This document shows, piece after piece, positions 33,529 through 43,298 of a stretch of DNA of 64,000 bases (its first letter is position 1; every line of letters begins with the position of its first letter). Position numbers and translations under genes: made by a program. The notes beneath the pieces are model-generated. The model had not been told where the DNA came from. It did not search any database and worked only from the letters and a program-made list of their open reading frames with translations. Source of the stretch: Tardiphaga alba (GTDB taxonomy: Bacteria > Pseudomonadota > Alphaproteobacteria > Rhizobiales > Xanthobacteraceae); contig NZ_CP036498.1 of NCBI RefSeq assembly GCF_018279705.1, positions 1,877,001-1,941,000 of the forward strand, written 5' to 3'.

Positions 33529-34596
33529 ATGCCGCATGTCGCGCAGGCGCTCATCATTGCCACGGTCTCGCTGCTGTCGTCCGCATGGGCGTTTGCCGCA
33601 GACTATCCCGCGCCGAAGGAAGCCGACTGGATCGCGAAGGATTTCAAATTCCATACCGGCCATGTGATGCCGGAGCTCAAGCTGCATTACACCACGGTGG
33701 GTGAGCCGAGCGGGCAGCCCGTGCTCGTTCTGCACGGCACGGCGGGATCGGCGCTGAGCATGCTGACGCCAAACTTCGCCGGCGAGCTGTTCGGTGCCGG
33801 ACAGCCGCTCGACGCGACAAAATACTACATCATCATTCCCGACGGCATCGGCCACGGCAAATCGTCGAAGCCATCGAACGGATTGAAGACCGCGTTTCCG
33901 AAATACAATTACGACGACATGGTGGATGCGCAGCATCGGCTGGTGACCGAGGGGCTCGGCATCAAGCATCTCCGGCTCGTGATCGGCAATTCCATGGGCG
34001 GCATGCATGCCTGGATCTGGAGCAGCAAATATCCGAAGGCGATGGATGCCGTTGTGCCGATGGCTGCGCAGCCGACCGAGATGAGCGCGCGCAACTGGAT
34101 GATGCGGCGGATGATGATCGAGACGGTGCGCGCCGATCCCGACTACAAGGGCGGCAACTACACCGCGCAGCCCGGCATGATGAAATACGCCTCGATCATG
34201 TTCGGCATCGGCACGGCCGGCGGAACGCTGGCCTATCAATCGCTCGCGCCGACCGCAGCCGCCGCCGACAAGAATGTCGATGACCGGTTGAAGGCGCCGT
34301 TTGTCGCCGATGCTAACGACTTCGTCTATCAGTGGGAGTCGTCACGCGACTATAATGCATCGGCAGCGCTGGAAAAAATCGAGGCCTCGGTTCTCGCCAT
34401 TAATGCCGCGGACGACGAGCGCAACCCGCCGGAAACCGGGCTGATGGATGCCGCGATGAAGCGGATCAAGCAGGCGAAGATGCTGCTGATCCCGGCCAGC
34501 ACCGAGACACGCGGGCATCTCACCACGGGCTCGGCAAAATTCTACAGGAAAGAGCTGCAGGAACTGCTGCAGACCGCGCCGCTAAAGACGATGTGA
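33529..34596 (+). CDS. secreted alpha/beta hydrolase (homoserine acetyltransferase-like)
   Basis: The 355-residue protein has a signal peptide (MPHVAQALIIATVSLLSSAWAFA), an alpha/beta hydrolase fold with LVLHGTAGSA, the nucleophile elbow GNSMGG (Ser155), an Asp in INAADDERNPP and His in TRGHLTTG near the C-terminus. It resembles MetX-like hydrolases, but the signal peptide argues for a periplasmic hydrolase rather than an acyltransferase of methionine synthesis. AGGGGAGG precedes the chosen ATG. The substrate is unknown. Confidence 0.88.
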   Translation: MPHVAQALIIATVSLLSSAWAFAADYPAPKEADWIAKDFKFHTGHVMPELKLHYTTVGEPSGQPVLVLHGTAGSALSMLTPNFAGELFGAGQPLDATKYYIIIPDGIGHGKSSKPSNGLKTAFPKYNYDDMVDAQHRLVTEGLGIKHLRLVIGNSMGGMHAWIWSSKYPKAMDAVVPMAAQPTEMSARNWMMRRMMIETVRADPDYKGGNYTAQPGMMKYASIMFGIGTAGGTLAYQSLAPTAAAADKNVDDRLKAPFVADANDFVYQWESSRDYNASAALEKIEASVLAINAADDERNPPETGLMDAAMKRIKQAKMLLIPASTETRGHLTTGSAKFYRKELQELLQTAPLKTM

Positions 34597-34614
34597 GGAG
34601 AAGGTTGTTCTGCT

Positions 34615-34734
34615 GTCATCGCCCGGCCGTGCGCGCAATTGCGCGCTCGGACCGGGCGATCCAGTAGACGCCGTTATTCGTGAGAAGCGGCGACGATAGC
34701 GCTTACTGGATCACCCGCTTTCGCGGGTGATGAC
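34615..34734. repeat. dispersed palindrome (GTCATCGCCCGG family)
   Basis: The left arm GTCATCGCCCGG...CCGGGCGATCCAGTA and the right arm TACTGGATCACCCG...CGGGTGATGAC each form hairpins and are partly inverted copies of each other (GATCCAGTA / TACTGGATC). It lies between the alpha/beta hydrolase and the collagen-like gene, which converge here. Confidence 0.8.
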
Positions 34735-34764
34735 AAATGTAAATGGTTGCGAAGGGGCAGACTC

Positions 34765-35325
34765 TCAGTCGTCCTTCTTCTTCCGCTTCTTCTTTTTCTT
34801 GCCGCTGTCGTCTTCGTCCTCGACCGGCTCTGCTATCGCAGCTTCAGTCTCGATCATCGCGGCGACGCGTTCGGCCATTTCCTGCTGCTCGCGCAGCAAT
34901 GCGGCTTCACGCTCGGCTTCTTCGCGTTCGCGCGTCTGGCGGTGGTCTTCCCACGCATCGAAGATCATGTGCAGCCAGGGCACGATCTGCTCGAACGACG
35001 GCAGCGTGCCGGGCGGGCCCTGTTCGCCGCGCGGGCCTTGCTCGCCCTGGATGCCGATCGGCCCCTGCAGGCCTTGCTCGCCGCGCGGTCCCTGCGGACC
35101 GGCTTTGCCCAGCGGACCTGCAGGACCGGCCTTGCCGACCGGTCCCTGATCGCCGCGGGCGCCTTTCGGGCCGGGCTTGCCAAGGGCGCCTGGCTTGCCG
35201 TCAGTGCCGGGCTTGCCGCGTGCGCCGTCAGGGCCGGGACGGCCCGGATGACCCTGCGGTCCCGGTGCGCCCGGCTCGCCGCGGGGGCCGCGCAGACCTT
35301 CTCGGCTGATCGTTTCTTTCGCCAC
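34765..35325 (-). CDS. collagen-like triple-helix repeat protein
   Basis: The 186-residue protein consists of a 9-residue head, about 32 uninterrupted Gly-X-Y triplets (residues 10-105, rich in GPR, GKP, GEQ), a short segment [20 protein letters not shown], a charged coiled coil ([28 protein letters not shown]) and an acidic then Lys-rich tail ([18 protein letters not shown]). No signal peptide or membrane segment is seen, so it may be cytoplasmic or exported another way. Bacterial collagen-like proteins form triple helices without hydroxyproline; the coiled coil would trimerise the chain. The role is unknown. Confidence 0.88.
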   Translation of the reverse strand: MAKETISREGLRGPRGEPGAPGPQGHPGRPGPDGARGKPGTDGKPGALGKPGPKGARGDQGPVGKAGPAGPLGKAGPQGPRGEQGLQGPIGIQGEQGPRGEQGPPGTLPSFEQIVPWLHMIFDAWEDHRQTREREEAEREAALLREQQEMAERVAAMIETEAAIAEPVEDEDDSGKKKKKRKKKDD

Positions 35326-35414
35326 GCTCTCAACTCCGTTCGTGATTCCAATTGTGGCGCTTTTAACAGGGGAAGGATGACGGCATCAATTCTGCGGAAC
35401 GTAGCCCGCGCCAC

Positions 35415-35694
35415 CTATGGTCGCGCTTCGCGTGCATGCCAGATGCGAGTAATGACGATGTCACTGGTCGGCTCGACGCTATATCGGATGACATAGCCCG
35501 AGCCGCCAAACTTGACGTTGATCTGGCGAATGCCTGTCGCTTGGGTTTGCCGACCCAGATGCGGGAAGGTCTGTAGATGGGGCAGGGCCTTGAATATCTC
35601 ACGCAGCACGCCGGGTTGCCGCAGGATTTCGCGCATCCAGAAAAGTGCGCAGTCGCTCGACGTCCATGACGGCGTCGGGCGAAACGCGGATCAT
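35415..35694 (-). pseudogene. ParE/RelE-family toxin, single frameshift
   Basis: Frame one gives MIRVSPDAVMDVERLRTFLDARNPAAT and then a premature TGA; a second frame continues LREIFKALPHLQTFPHLGRQTQ, IRQINVKFGGSGYVIRYSV, and ends TRIWHAREARP, the classic ParE C-terminus. Removing one base near plus 35605-35616 joins them into about 92 residues. The ATG overlaps the antitoxin stop by one base (TGATG). An intact ParE-type toxin would poison gyrase or, for RelE, cut mRNA. Inactivation of the toxin with an intact antitoxin is common, but an error cannot be excluded. Confidence 0.75.
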
Positions 35695-35978
35695 CAGTTC
35701 CTCCGCGGTATCGGGGCAGGCAATTCGTCAGGTGTATCCCAGCTCTCGACCCAGGCTTTGACATCATCCAGTGGAACTGCGAGGCCGTCTGCCCTGAACT
35801 GTTCAAGGCGGCGCACGTCCTCGGCAAGGTCGGGGCCATCCAGATCGATGACGGAATCCAGCAGTGCCAATGCTTCTGCGAGCACAGCACTTTCGTCCTG
35901 TCCGCGCTCGGCGGCCATCACACGCAGACGCGCGTCCGTATCCGGATCGATATCGAAGCTGCGGCGGATGGTGTTCAT
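35694..35978 (-). CDS. ribbon-helix-helix (ParD-like) antitoxin
   Basis: The 94-residue protein has an N-terminal ribbon-helix-helix pattern (MNTIRRSFDIDPDTDARLRVMAAERGQDESAVLAEALAL) that would bind DNA as a dimer, and an acidic C-terminus that would wrap the toxin. Its stop overlaps the toxin start by one base. Proteins of this arrangement repress their own operon. The partner reading frame is broken. Confidence 0.82.
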   Translation of the reverse strand: MNTIRRSFDIDPDTDARLRVMAAERGQDESAVLAEALALLDSVIDLDGPDLAEDVRRLEQFRADGLAVPLDDVKAWVESWDTPDELPAPIPRRN

Positions 35979-36083
35979 GGCAACAGACTATGCGCGATAC
36001 CTTCAAAAGTCGAGATTTTGCGCGTGATGCGAACCCATCTCGCTTTGCCTGCGTCAAAGGGGCGGCTCACAGGGAGACAAGCC

Positions 36084-36278
36084 ATGCTGCCCTCGACACG
36101 TCTGAAGCTCGCCTCGTCGCTGTTCGGCGCCTTCTGGGCGCTCGGCATGTTCTGGTGGAGCGGGACTTACACGGTCGTCAACGCCATCCTGCTCGCAGCC
36201 TGCGGCGCCGCGGCCGGCTATGGCTGGTACTGGCTGATGCGCGGATATATCGCGCGTGGTCGCGTGCCCGAGCACTAG
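36084..36278 (+). CDS. small two-helix membrane protein
   Basis: A 64-residue protein with two predicted membrane segments (SSLFGAFWALGMFWWSG and VNAILLAACGAAAGYGWYWLM) and basic ends. CAGGGAGACA lies 7 bases before the chosen ATG; an in-frame extension to 36018 has no such signal. No family is recognised. It converges on the HTH protein gene 38 bases away. Confidence 0.65.
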   Translation: MLPSTRLKLASSLFGAFWALGMFWWSGTYTVVNAILLAACGAAAGYGWYWLMRGYIARGRVPEH

Positions 36279-36316
36279 CGCGCGTTTTCGATCATGGGGC
36301 AGGCGCGGGAGAGACG

Positions 36317-36625
36317 CTAGCCGCTCGCCGGCACCTCGATGCCATCGGCTGAGTATTGCTTGATCTTGTTGCGCATGGTGCGGACGGAGACGCCGAGCAC
36401 GCGCGCCGCATGGGTGCGGTTGCCGTCGCAGCGCGCCAGTGTCTGCAGCATCAGCTCGCGCTCCACCGCCTCGACGGTGGCGCCGACCAGCATCGGCACG
36501 ACGTCGCTCGGTTCCGACGCCGGCACCAGCGCATCGGCCTCGAACGCGGCATCGGGGATGTCGTCGGAATAAGCGTCGGCGCCGTCCTGCGCGGAATAAT
36601 CGTCGCTGGTGAAACTCTGGGACAT
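36317..36625 (-). CDS. stand-alone Fis-type HTH protein
   Basis: The 102-residue protein has an acidic N-terminal half and a C-terminal Fis-type (HTH_8) domain ELMLQTLARCDGNRTHAARVLGVSVRTMRNKIKQYSADG, like the DNA-binding end of NtrC/FlbD activators but without a receiver or AAA+ domain. It would bind DNA, perhaps competing with a full-length activator. GGGAGG precedes the ATG. A perfect CtrA-type TTAA-N7-TTAA site lies about 100 bases upstream, which suggests cell-cycle or flagellar control. No flagellar gene is in the window. Confidence 0.8.
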   Translation of the reverse strand: MSQSFTSDDYSAQDGADAYSDDIPDAAFEADALVPASEPSDVVPMLVGATVEAVERELMLQTLARCDGNRTHAARVLGVSVRTMRNKIKQYSADGIEVPASG

Positions 36626-36722
36626 CGGCAACCTCCCGATCGACGCAGGCTCTGCTGGCGCAAAGCACACACTCGAGATTGAACAGCCCCCCAGCCGGTA
36701 CCGACAGGGTGGGCGCGTTTGG

Positions 36723-36737
36723 TTAACGAGAGGTTAA
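36723..36737. promoter_or_regulatory. CtrA-type binding site candidate
   Basis: TTAACGAGAGGTTAA is an exact TTAA-N7-TTAA, the CtrA recognition pattern of alphaproteobacteria. It lies about 98 bases before the HTH protein start on the minus strand and 17 bases after the end of the next gene upstream, so the HTH gene is the likely target. Confidence 0.45.
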
Positions 36738-36753
36738 CGTGGGTCGCCGCGGT

Positions 36754-37689
36754 TCAGCGCATCCCGAATTTGGCGATGCTGTTATAGGCACCCACCAGCT
36801 GGTTGTAATCGCGCAGCAGTCGGCCCGGCGAGCCTTCGACCATCCATTCGCTGCCCGGCTGCATCATCATCTTCTGGCCAGACGTGTAGGGAACCTTGTC
36901 GCGAATGCGGCGCATCAGCTGCTTCGCCGTCACCAGCACCGATTTCGCATTGCTGGTGAACATCGACGAGACCTTGCCGCTATCGGCCGCATTGGCGTCC
37001 TCAAAACCCTTCACGCTGGCTTCATAGTCGCTCACCGCCTTGGTGATCGCCTCGATGTCCGGCTTGTCGGTGTCCTGCAGGCGCACCACGCGCTTGGCAT
37101 CGATCATGATCGCCTCGACATAATAGCGCGTCTTCTTGCCTTCCTTGGCCTCGATCTCCTTGAGCGCTTCTAGCTTGCGCTTGTCATTGATCACATCGAC
37201 ATTGGCCCGCAGCATCTTATCGGCGACGGAGAAGTCATTCCAGGCGGCGACCAGCTTTGGATGCATGGCCTTGCCCTTGGCCATCTTGTCGTCCTTGTAG
37301 TTCTCCTGCGTGTAATAATCGTCGGCTTCCTTCAGCAGCGGCCCGAGTGTCGTCACCGCATTGACATAGGCGGAGGCGGCCGTCTCCAGCGCCGCATCGC
37401 GCGGCTCCAGCTGATTGGCGGCCTCGACATTCTTCTTGCAGTCGTCGGTGTCATAAATCGTATAGGTGCCGTAGATGATCCGCTCTTTGCCAGTCGGCCC
37501 GGACTTCGGCGCCCAGCTGAAATAGCGCGATTCCGATTCACGGCTGCGCGACGACAGCCGATTGATGCAGCCCACATAGGCATTGAGCTTTTCAACCTCG
37601 GTGGATTTTTGCGCAGCGGCGGGTGTGTGCGCCGAAGTCAGTGCGAGTGTCGCACCAGCGGCCACAACGAATGCGCGAAATGAAATCAT
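36754..37689 (-). CDS. DUF3829 (YiiG-like) secreted protein
   Basis: The 311-residue protein has a signal peptide (MISFRAFVVAAGATLALTSAHTPAAAQ) followed by a mostly helical domain of DUF3829 type: EVEKLNAYVGCINRLSSRSRESESRYFSWA, KNVEAANQLEPRDAALETAASAYVNAVTTLGPLLKEADDYYTQENYKDDKMAKG, and a C-terminal VGAYNSIAKFG. E. coli YiiG is a lipoprotein of the same family; here no lipobox is present. The function is unknown. Confidence 0.85.
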   Translation of the reverse strand: MISFRAFVVAAGATLALTSAHTPAAAQKSTEVEKLNAYVGCINRLSSRSRESESRYFSWAPKSGPTGKERIIYGTYTIYDTDDCKKNVEAANQLEPRDAALETAASAYVNAVTTLGPLLKEADDYYTQENYKDDKMAKGKAMHPKLVAAWNDFSVADKMLRANVDVINDKRKLEALKEIEAKEGKKTRYYVEAIMIDAKRVVRLQDTDKPDIEAITKAVSDYEASVKGFEDANAADSGKVSSMFTSNAKSVLVTAKQLMRRIRDKVPYTSGQKMMMQPGSEWMVEGSPGRLLRDYNQLVGAYNSIAKFGMR

Positions 37690-37965
37690 CGATCAGGTCT
37701 CCAACGCCGAACCGCGGCGTGCTTCGTAGCGGCGGCGAAGATAGGGGAGGGGAGCGCACTCGGCCAGAGTGGGCCGCGCATGACGCTATGCTGCCGCTGT
37801 GGCGTTAGACGCAACGGATGGCGTGACGGTTCACACGGTGATGTTCATATCCGTCACGCACATATCCGCAACAAATCATGAATTACAGGGCGTGACATGA
37901 ACGCCTCGAATGGGCGAAGCTTGACAAGTTCCGCCCGCATTTGTGGCTCCTAACAGGTACCACCC

Positions 37966-38265
37966 ATGGATAGTCCCGCCGCATTCACCGTCGCATTCTC
38001 AGGCCCAGAAGGCGAATACAGCCTCACATACACGCCCGATGGCGACAATAACGTTATCGAGGTTACGATGTCCGGAATCCAGATGACGTGGAACGTTGAG
38101 GTTGTCGAACTTGGACCCGATTCAGTCTGGGAGATCGAAGGCCTGACGCGCGGGACCAAGAGTCTATGGGGCGATGTCTACTGGTTCACCCTATACTGTG
38201 GAGCACAAGCGCGCATCGAATACTATGGCAATCAAGTCCTTTGGCGGACGGATCGCTCAGCCTAG
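37966..38265 (+). CDS. small hypothetical protein, atypical composition
   Basis: A 99-residue soluble protein (MDSPAAFTVAFSGPEGEYSLTYTPDG, then WNVEVVELGPDSVWEIEGLTRG) with a beta-rich look and no signal peptide or membrane segment. Its codons use more A/T than neighbours. No family is recognised. A strong terminator follows at 38307-38333, which supports a real transcript. It could be horizontally acquired. Confidence 0.6.
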   Translation: MDSPAAFTVAFSGPEGEYSLTYTPDGDNNVIEVTMSGIQMTWNVEVVELGPDSVWEIEGLTRGTKSLWGDVYWFTLYCGAQARIEYYGNQVLWRTDRSA

Positions 38266-38306
38266 TCCCGCAGACCAAGCTCGCTTGCGAGCAAAGTAGA
38301 AACGAG

Positions 38307-38333
38307 AAATGGCCGGACAACGTCCGGCCATTT
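38307..38333. terminator. bidirectional terminator
   Basis: AAATGGCCGGAC and GTCCGGCCATTT form a perfect 12-bp stem with an AAC loop and A/T tails on both sides. It lies between the hypothetical gene at 37966 and the 3' end of thiC, converging, and would end both transcripts, including the thi operon. Confidence 0.85.
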
Positions 38334-38365
38334 ATATAATTTGAAGCTGTTAGAGACGATGCTCG

Positions 38366-40321
<1,956 letters not shown>

Positions 40322-40930
40322 TTAAGCTACTTGTTCGGAAAGGCCGAGCCATTGCCGCACGCGGGCATCCGGATCGGAATTCTGGGTGACATCGCTGACC
40401 ACAGCGATGCTGTCGGCGCCCGCGGCAAAGATCTCCGCGGCGTGTTCGAACTTGATGCCGCCGATGGCGACCAGCGGGAGTTTGCCGATGCGCTTCTTCC
40501 ACGTCGTGATCTTGGGAATGCCCTGCGGTTCGAAGCGCATGGACTTCAGCGTGGTGAAGAAGATCGGCCCGAGCGCGATATAATCAGGCTCGGCGCGCAG
40601 TGCGGTTTCGAGTTCGTCTTCATCATGCGTGGAAAGGCCAAGCGTGATGCCGGCCTTCTTGATGGCGTCGACATCGGCTTCGGCGAGGTCTTCCTGGCCG
40701 AGATGCAGATGCTGCGCTTTCAGCTCGATGGCGACGCGCCAGTAGTCATTGACCACCAGCTTTGTGCTCGTGCCTTTGGTCACGTCGAGCGCGGCGCGAA
40801 ACAGGATCATCGCCGACGCATCGTCGAGATCCTTGGCGCGCAATTGCACGGTGCCGACGCCGAGTGCGGTGAGGCGTCTCACCCATTCCACGGTATCGAC
40901 GACGGGATAAAAACGGTCAGGATACGGCAT
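40322..40930 (-). CDS. thiE: thiamine phosphate synthase ThiE
   Basis: The 202-residue TIM-barrel protein couples HMP-PP with the thiazole phosphate to thiamine phosphate. Motifs are [80 protein letters not shown] and [27 protein letters not shown]. The ATG giving [10 protein letters not shown] is chosen; it overlaps the thiG coding end by 14 bases, so translation is probably coupled. The divergent NDYWRVAI in place of the common NDRVDLA is noted. Confidence 0.92.
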   Translation of the reverse strand: MPYPDRFYPVVDTVEWVRRLTALGVGTVQLRAKDLDDASAMILFRAALDVTKGTSTKLVVNDYWRVAIELKAQHLHLGQEDLAEADVDAIKKAGITLGLSTHDEDELETALRAEPDYIALGPIFFTTLKSMRFEPQGIPKITTWKKRIGKLPLVAIGGIKFEHAAEIFAAGADSIAVVSDVTQNSDPDARVRQWLGLSEQVA

Positions 40931-41699
40931 GCCAGAACGGTGTCCCGATGACTGGAGTGGAAGGAGAAGCGAAATCACGTTCGCCCATCAGCCCGGCTTC
41001 GAAACCGGTGCGGCCGGCCTCGACGGCGAGGCGGAAGGCGTTGGCCATGGCGACGGGATCGGCGGCTTTGGCCACCGCGGTGTTGAGCAGCACGGCGTCA
41101 TAGCCGAGCTCCAGTGCCTCCGCCGCATGCGAGGGCGCGCCCAGGCCGGCATCGACGACGAGCGTGATATCGGGCAGGCGGTCGCGCAGCAGTTTCAGCG
41201 CATCGCGATTGATGATGCCGCGCGCGCTGCCGATAGGCGCCGCCCATGGCATCACCACCTTGCAGCCGGCATCGACCAGGCGCATCGCAACGCCAAGGTC
41301 TTCGGTGCAATAGGGGAAGACCTCAAACCCGTCCTTGACGAGGATGTTCGCGGCTTCGACCAGGCCGACCACATCGGGCTGCAGCGTGTCGTTGTCGGCG
41401 ATCACTTCCAGCTTGATCCACGGCGTGTCGAACAATTCGCGCGCGAGTTTTGCGGTGGTGACGGCTTCACGCACGCTGCGGCAGCCGGCGGTGTTGGGCA
41501 GCACGGCCACATCGAGCTCACGGATCAGCGACCAGAACGCATCGCCGGTCTTGCCGCCCGCGGTCTCGCGGCGGACGGAGACGGTGACGATGCCGGCGCC
41601 TGACGCGCGGATGGAATCCTGCATCGTCTTCGGCGACGGATACAGGGCGCTGCCGATCAGCAGGCGAGAGGAGAAGGTCTTGCCGTAGAAGTTCACCAT
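40917..41699 (-). CDS. thiG: thiazole synthase ThiG
   Basis: The 260-residue TIM barrel makes the thiazole phosphate from DXP, dehydroglycine and ThiS thiocarboxylate. It has [37 protein letters not shown], the Schiff-base lysine in [18 protein letters not shown], the phosphate-binding [13 protein letters not shown], and [30 protein letters not shown]. The start MVNFYGKTF is at the domain start; an upstream extension runs through the dispersed repeat and is rejected. The repeat at 41720-41834 separates it from thiS. Confidence 0.95.
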   Translation of the reverse strand: MVNFYGKTFSSRLLIGSALYPSPKTMQDSIRASGAGIVTVSVRRETAGGKTGDAFWSLIRELDVAVLPNTAGCRSVREAVTTAKLARELFDTPWIKLEVIADNDTLQPDVVGLVEAANILVKDGFEVFPYCTEDLGVAMRLVDAGCKVVMPWAAPIGSARGIINRDALKLLRDRLPDITLVVDAGLGAPSHAAEALELGYDAVLLNTAVAKAADPVAMANAFRLAVEAGRTGFEAGLMGERDFASPSTPVIGTPFWHAVS

Positions 41700-41719
41700 C
41701 GGGATTGTCCTCCCAAAAT

Positions 41720-41834
41720 CTCCGTCGTCATCCTGAGGTGCTCGCCGTCTTCGGCGAGCCTCGAAGGATGCATGTTCAGCGCATGCGGCCATCCTTCGAG
41801 GCGCGCGAAGAGCGCGCACCTCAGGATGACGGAG
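41720..41834. repeat. dispersed palindrome (CGTCATCCTGAGG family) inside the thi operon
   Basis: CTCCGTCGTCATCCTGAGGTGC at the left pairs with GCACCTCAGGATGACGGAG at the right; inside, CCTCGAAGGATG pairs with CATCCTTCGAGG. It is a typical Bradyrhizobiaceae intergenic palindrome, here placed between thiS and thiG, where it would fold in the operon mRNA and could alter stability or readthrough. Confidence 0.85.
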
Positions 41835-41855
41835 GAGTGTGGGGCTACACGCATA

Positions 41856-42053
41856 CTAGCCTCCCTGCCGCGGCGTAATAATCTCGATCTCGTCGCCCGC
41901 CTTCAGCGTCGTCTCCGCCCACTGGCTTCTTGGCACCACGTCGTAATTGATGGCGATGGCGCAGTGCGTGCCCTCGTAGTCGAGCTCGCTGAGCAGGGCG
42001 GTCACATGCGACGACTTGATCTCGCGCGCTTCGCCGTTGACGGTCACTTGCAT
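41856..42053 (-). CDS. thiS: sulfur carrier protein ThiS
   Basis: The 65-residue ubiquitin-like protein starts MQVTVNGEAREI and ends TPRQGG, with the C-terminal Gly-Gly that becomes the thiocarboxylate sulfur donor for ThiG. CAIAINYDVVPRSQWAET is the usual core. Its start lies inside the last codons of thiO (10-base overlap), which indicates translational coupling. It precedes thiG, from which it is separated by a palindromic repeat. Confidence 0.95.
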   Translation of the reverse strand: MQVTVNGEAREIKSSHVTALLSELDYEGTHCAIAINYDVVPRSQWAETTLKAGDEIEIITPRQGG

Positions 42054-43090
42054 TGCATCACCTCATTATCGATCGCCCCACGCTGCACATAGTTCAGCGT
42101 GAGCTCCGCCAGCGCAGGCGCCAGCAGGAAGCCGTGGCGATAAAGGCCGTTCACCGCGATCGTGTTCTTGCCGGGCGTCGGCCGGGAAAGCATGATTTTC
42201 GGCAGGTTGTCGGAAAAGGCCGGGCGAAGTCCCGAGCCGAGATCGAGAATGCGCGCTTCGGCAAAGGCCGGATGCACGGCATAGGCGGCGCCCAGCAATT
42301 CCAGCGCGGAACGCACGCTGACGCCGCTGCTCTCGTTTTCGATCGAGGTCGCGCCGAGCATGAAACGATTGTCGGCGCGCGGGATCACATAAAGCGGCCA
42401 GCGCGGATGCATCAGGCGGATCGGGCGCGACAGCTGCACTTCATCGGTCTCGATGAGGATCATCTCGCCCTTGACGCCACGCAGCGGGGTCTCGTCGTCA
42501 CGTGCCCAGACGCCACGGCAATCGATCACGAGGCCATCGAGGTCGTCGGGCATGACCTCGCAATTGAACTTGATGGTGCCGCCCGCTGCGATGATGCGCT
42601 TGTGCAATTCAGGCAGCACGCGGCGCGGCTCGACATGGCCTTCGGCAGGGTAGAACAGGCCCTCGCGAAAGCGGCCTTCGAGCGATGGTTCGATCTCGGC
42701 CAGGCCGGCTGCATCGAGCCGTGTATGGCCTTCGGTCATCCGGGCAAAGCGCTCGAAATCGGCGCGGTCACGCGGATGCGCGACCACCAGCGAGCCATTG
42801 AACGGTGTGTCGGGAAGTTCTTCACGCCACAGATCGAGCGCGCGCAGGCCGAGCCGCATGATGATGGGCTCGGAGACCTCGGCCTCGCACCAGGGCGCCA
42901 GCATGCCGCCGCCCCAATGGGTCGTGCCTTCGCGCATCTCGGCAGTGTCACGCTCATAGAGCGTGACGCTGTGCCCAGCCTTGGCAAGCAACAAAGCCTG
43001 CCACGCACCAGCGATACCTGCGCCAATGATAGATAGTGGAGAGTTCGCAACGGCAGATTCGCCGCGCGACGCATGCGTCGTCTGATTCAT
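42044..43090 (-). CDS. thiO: glycine oxidase ThiO
   Basis: The 348-residue FAD-dependent amine oxidase has the dinucleotide-binding motif SIIGAGIAGAWQALLLAKAGHSVTLYERD, WGGGMLAPWCEAE, and a C-terminal GLYRHGFLLAPALAE that completes the FAD site. ThiO oxidises glycine to the imine used by ThiG, which replaces ThiH in aerobic bacteria. It is the first gene of the operon; the TPP aptamer ends within a few bases of the ATG. The GGGACAGGG segment just before the ATG is the probable ribosome-binding site and would be occluded by the ligand-bound riboswitch. Confidence 0.94.
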   Translation of the reverse strand: MNQTTHASRGESAVANSPLSIIGAGIAGAWQALLLAKAGHSVTLYERDTAEMREGTTHWGGGMLAPWCEAEVSEPIIMRLGLRALDLWREELPDTPFNGSLVVAHPRDRADFERFARMTEGHTRLDAAGLAEIEPSLEGRFREGLFYPAEGHVEPRRVLPELHKRIIAAGGTIKFNCEVMPDDLDGLVIDCRGVWARDDETPLRGVKGEMILIETDEVQLSRPIRLMHPRWPLYVIPRADNRFMLGATSIENESSGVSVRSALELLGAAYAVHPAFAEARILDLGSGLRPAFSDNLPKIMLSRPTPGKNTIAVNGLYRHGFLLAPALAELTLNYVQRGAIDNEVMQCK

Positions 43091-43092
43091 CC

Positions 43093-43227
43093 CTGTCCCT
43101 TCGCCGGCATGACCCGGATCAGGTTCAAAGGGTCACCGCGGTATCGCATCGCCCATTCTTCCAGCATCTGGACGATTGAGCATGCAAGCTAGCGGTATCT
43201 CAGCTCCTCGTCGGAGCCCCCCTCGGA
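43093..43227 (-). ncRNA. TPP riboswitch (THI element)
   Basis: Read on the minus strand the element has GGGGGGCTCC and CTGAGATACC at its 5' half and GACCCTTTGAACCTGATC then GGGTCATGCCGGCGAAGGGA at its 3' half, the standard THI-box order. It precedes thiO, controlling the thiOSGEC operon by thiamine pyrophosphate. The final helix ends 2-3 bases before the ATG, so control of translation initiation is most likely, since no separate terminator hairpin fits between aptamer and start. Confidence 0.95.
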
Positions 43228-43298
43228 ACGTCTCTAATTTAAACCTCCGGCCGGGCGTGTCAACGCGCCTTCACCGGATGGTCACAGTCGTGTCTGGC

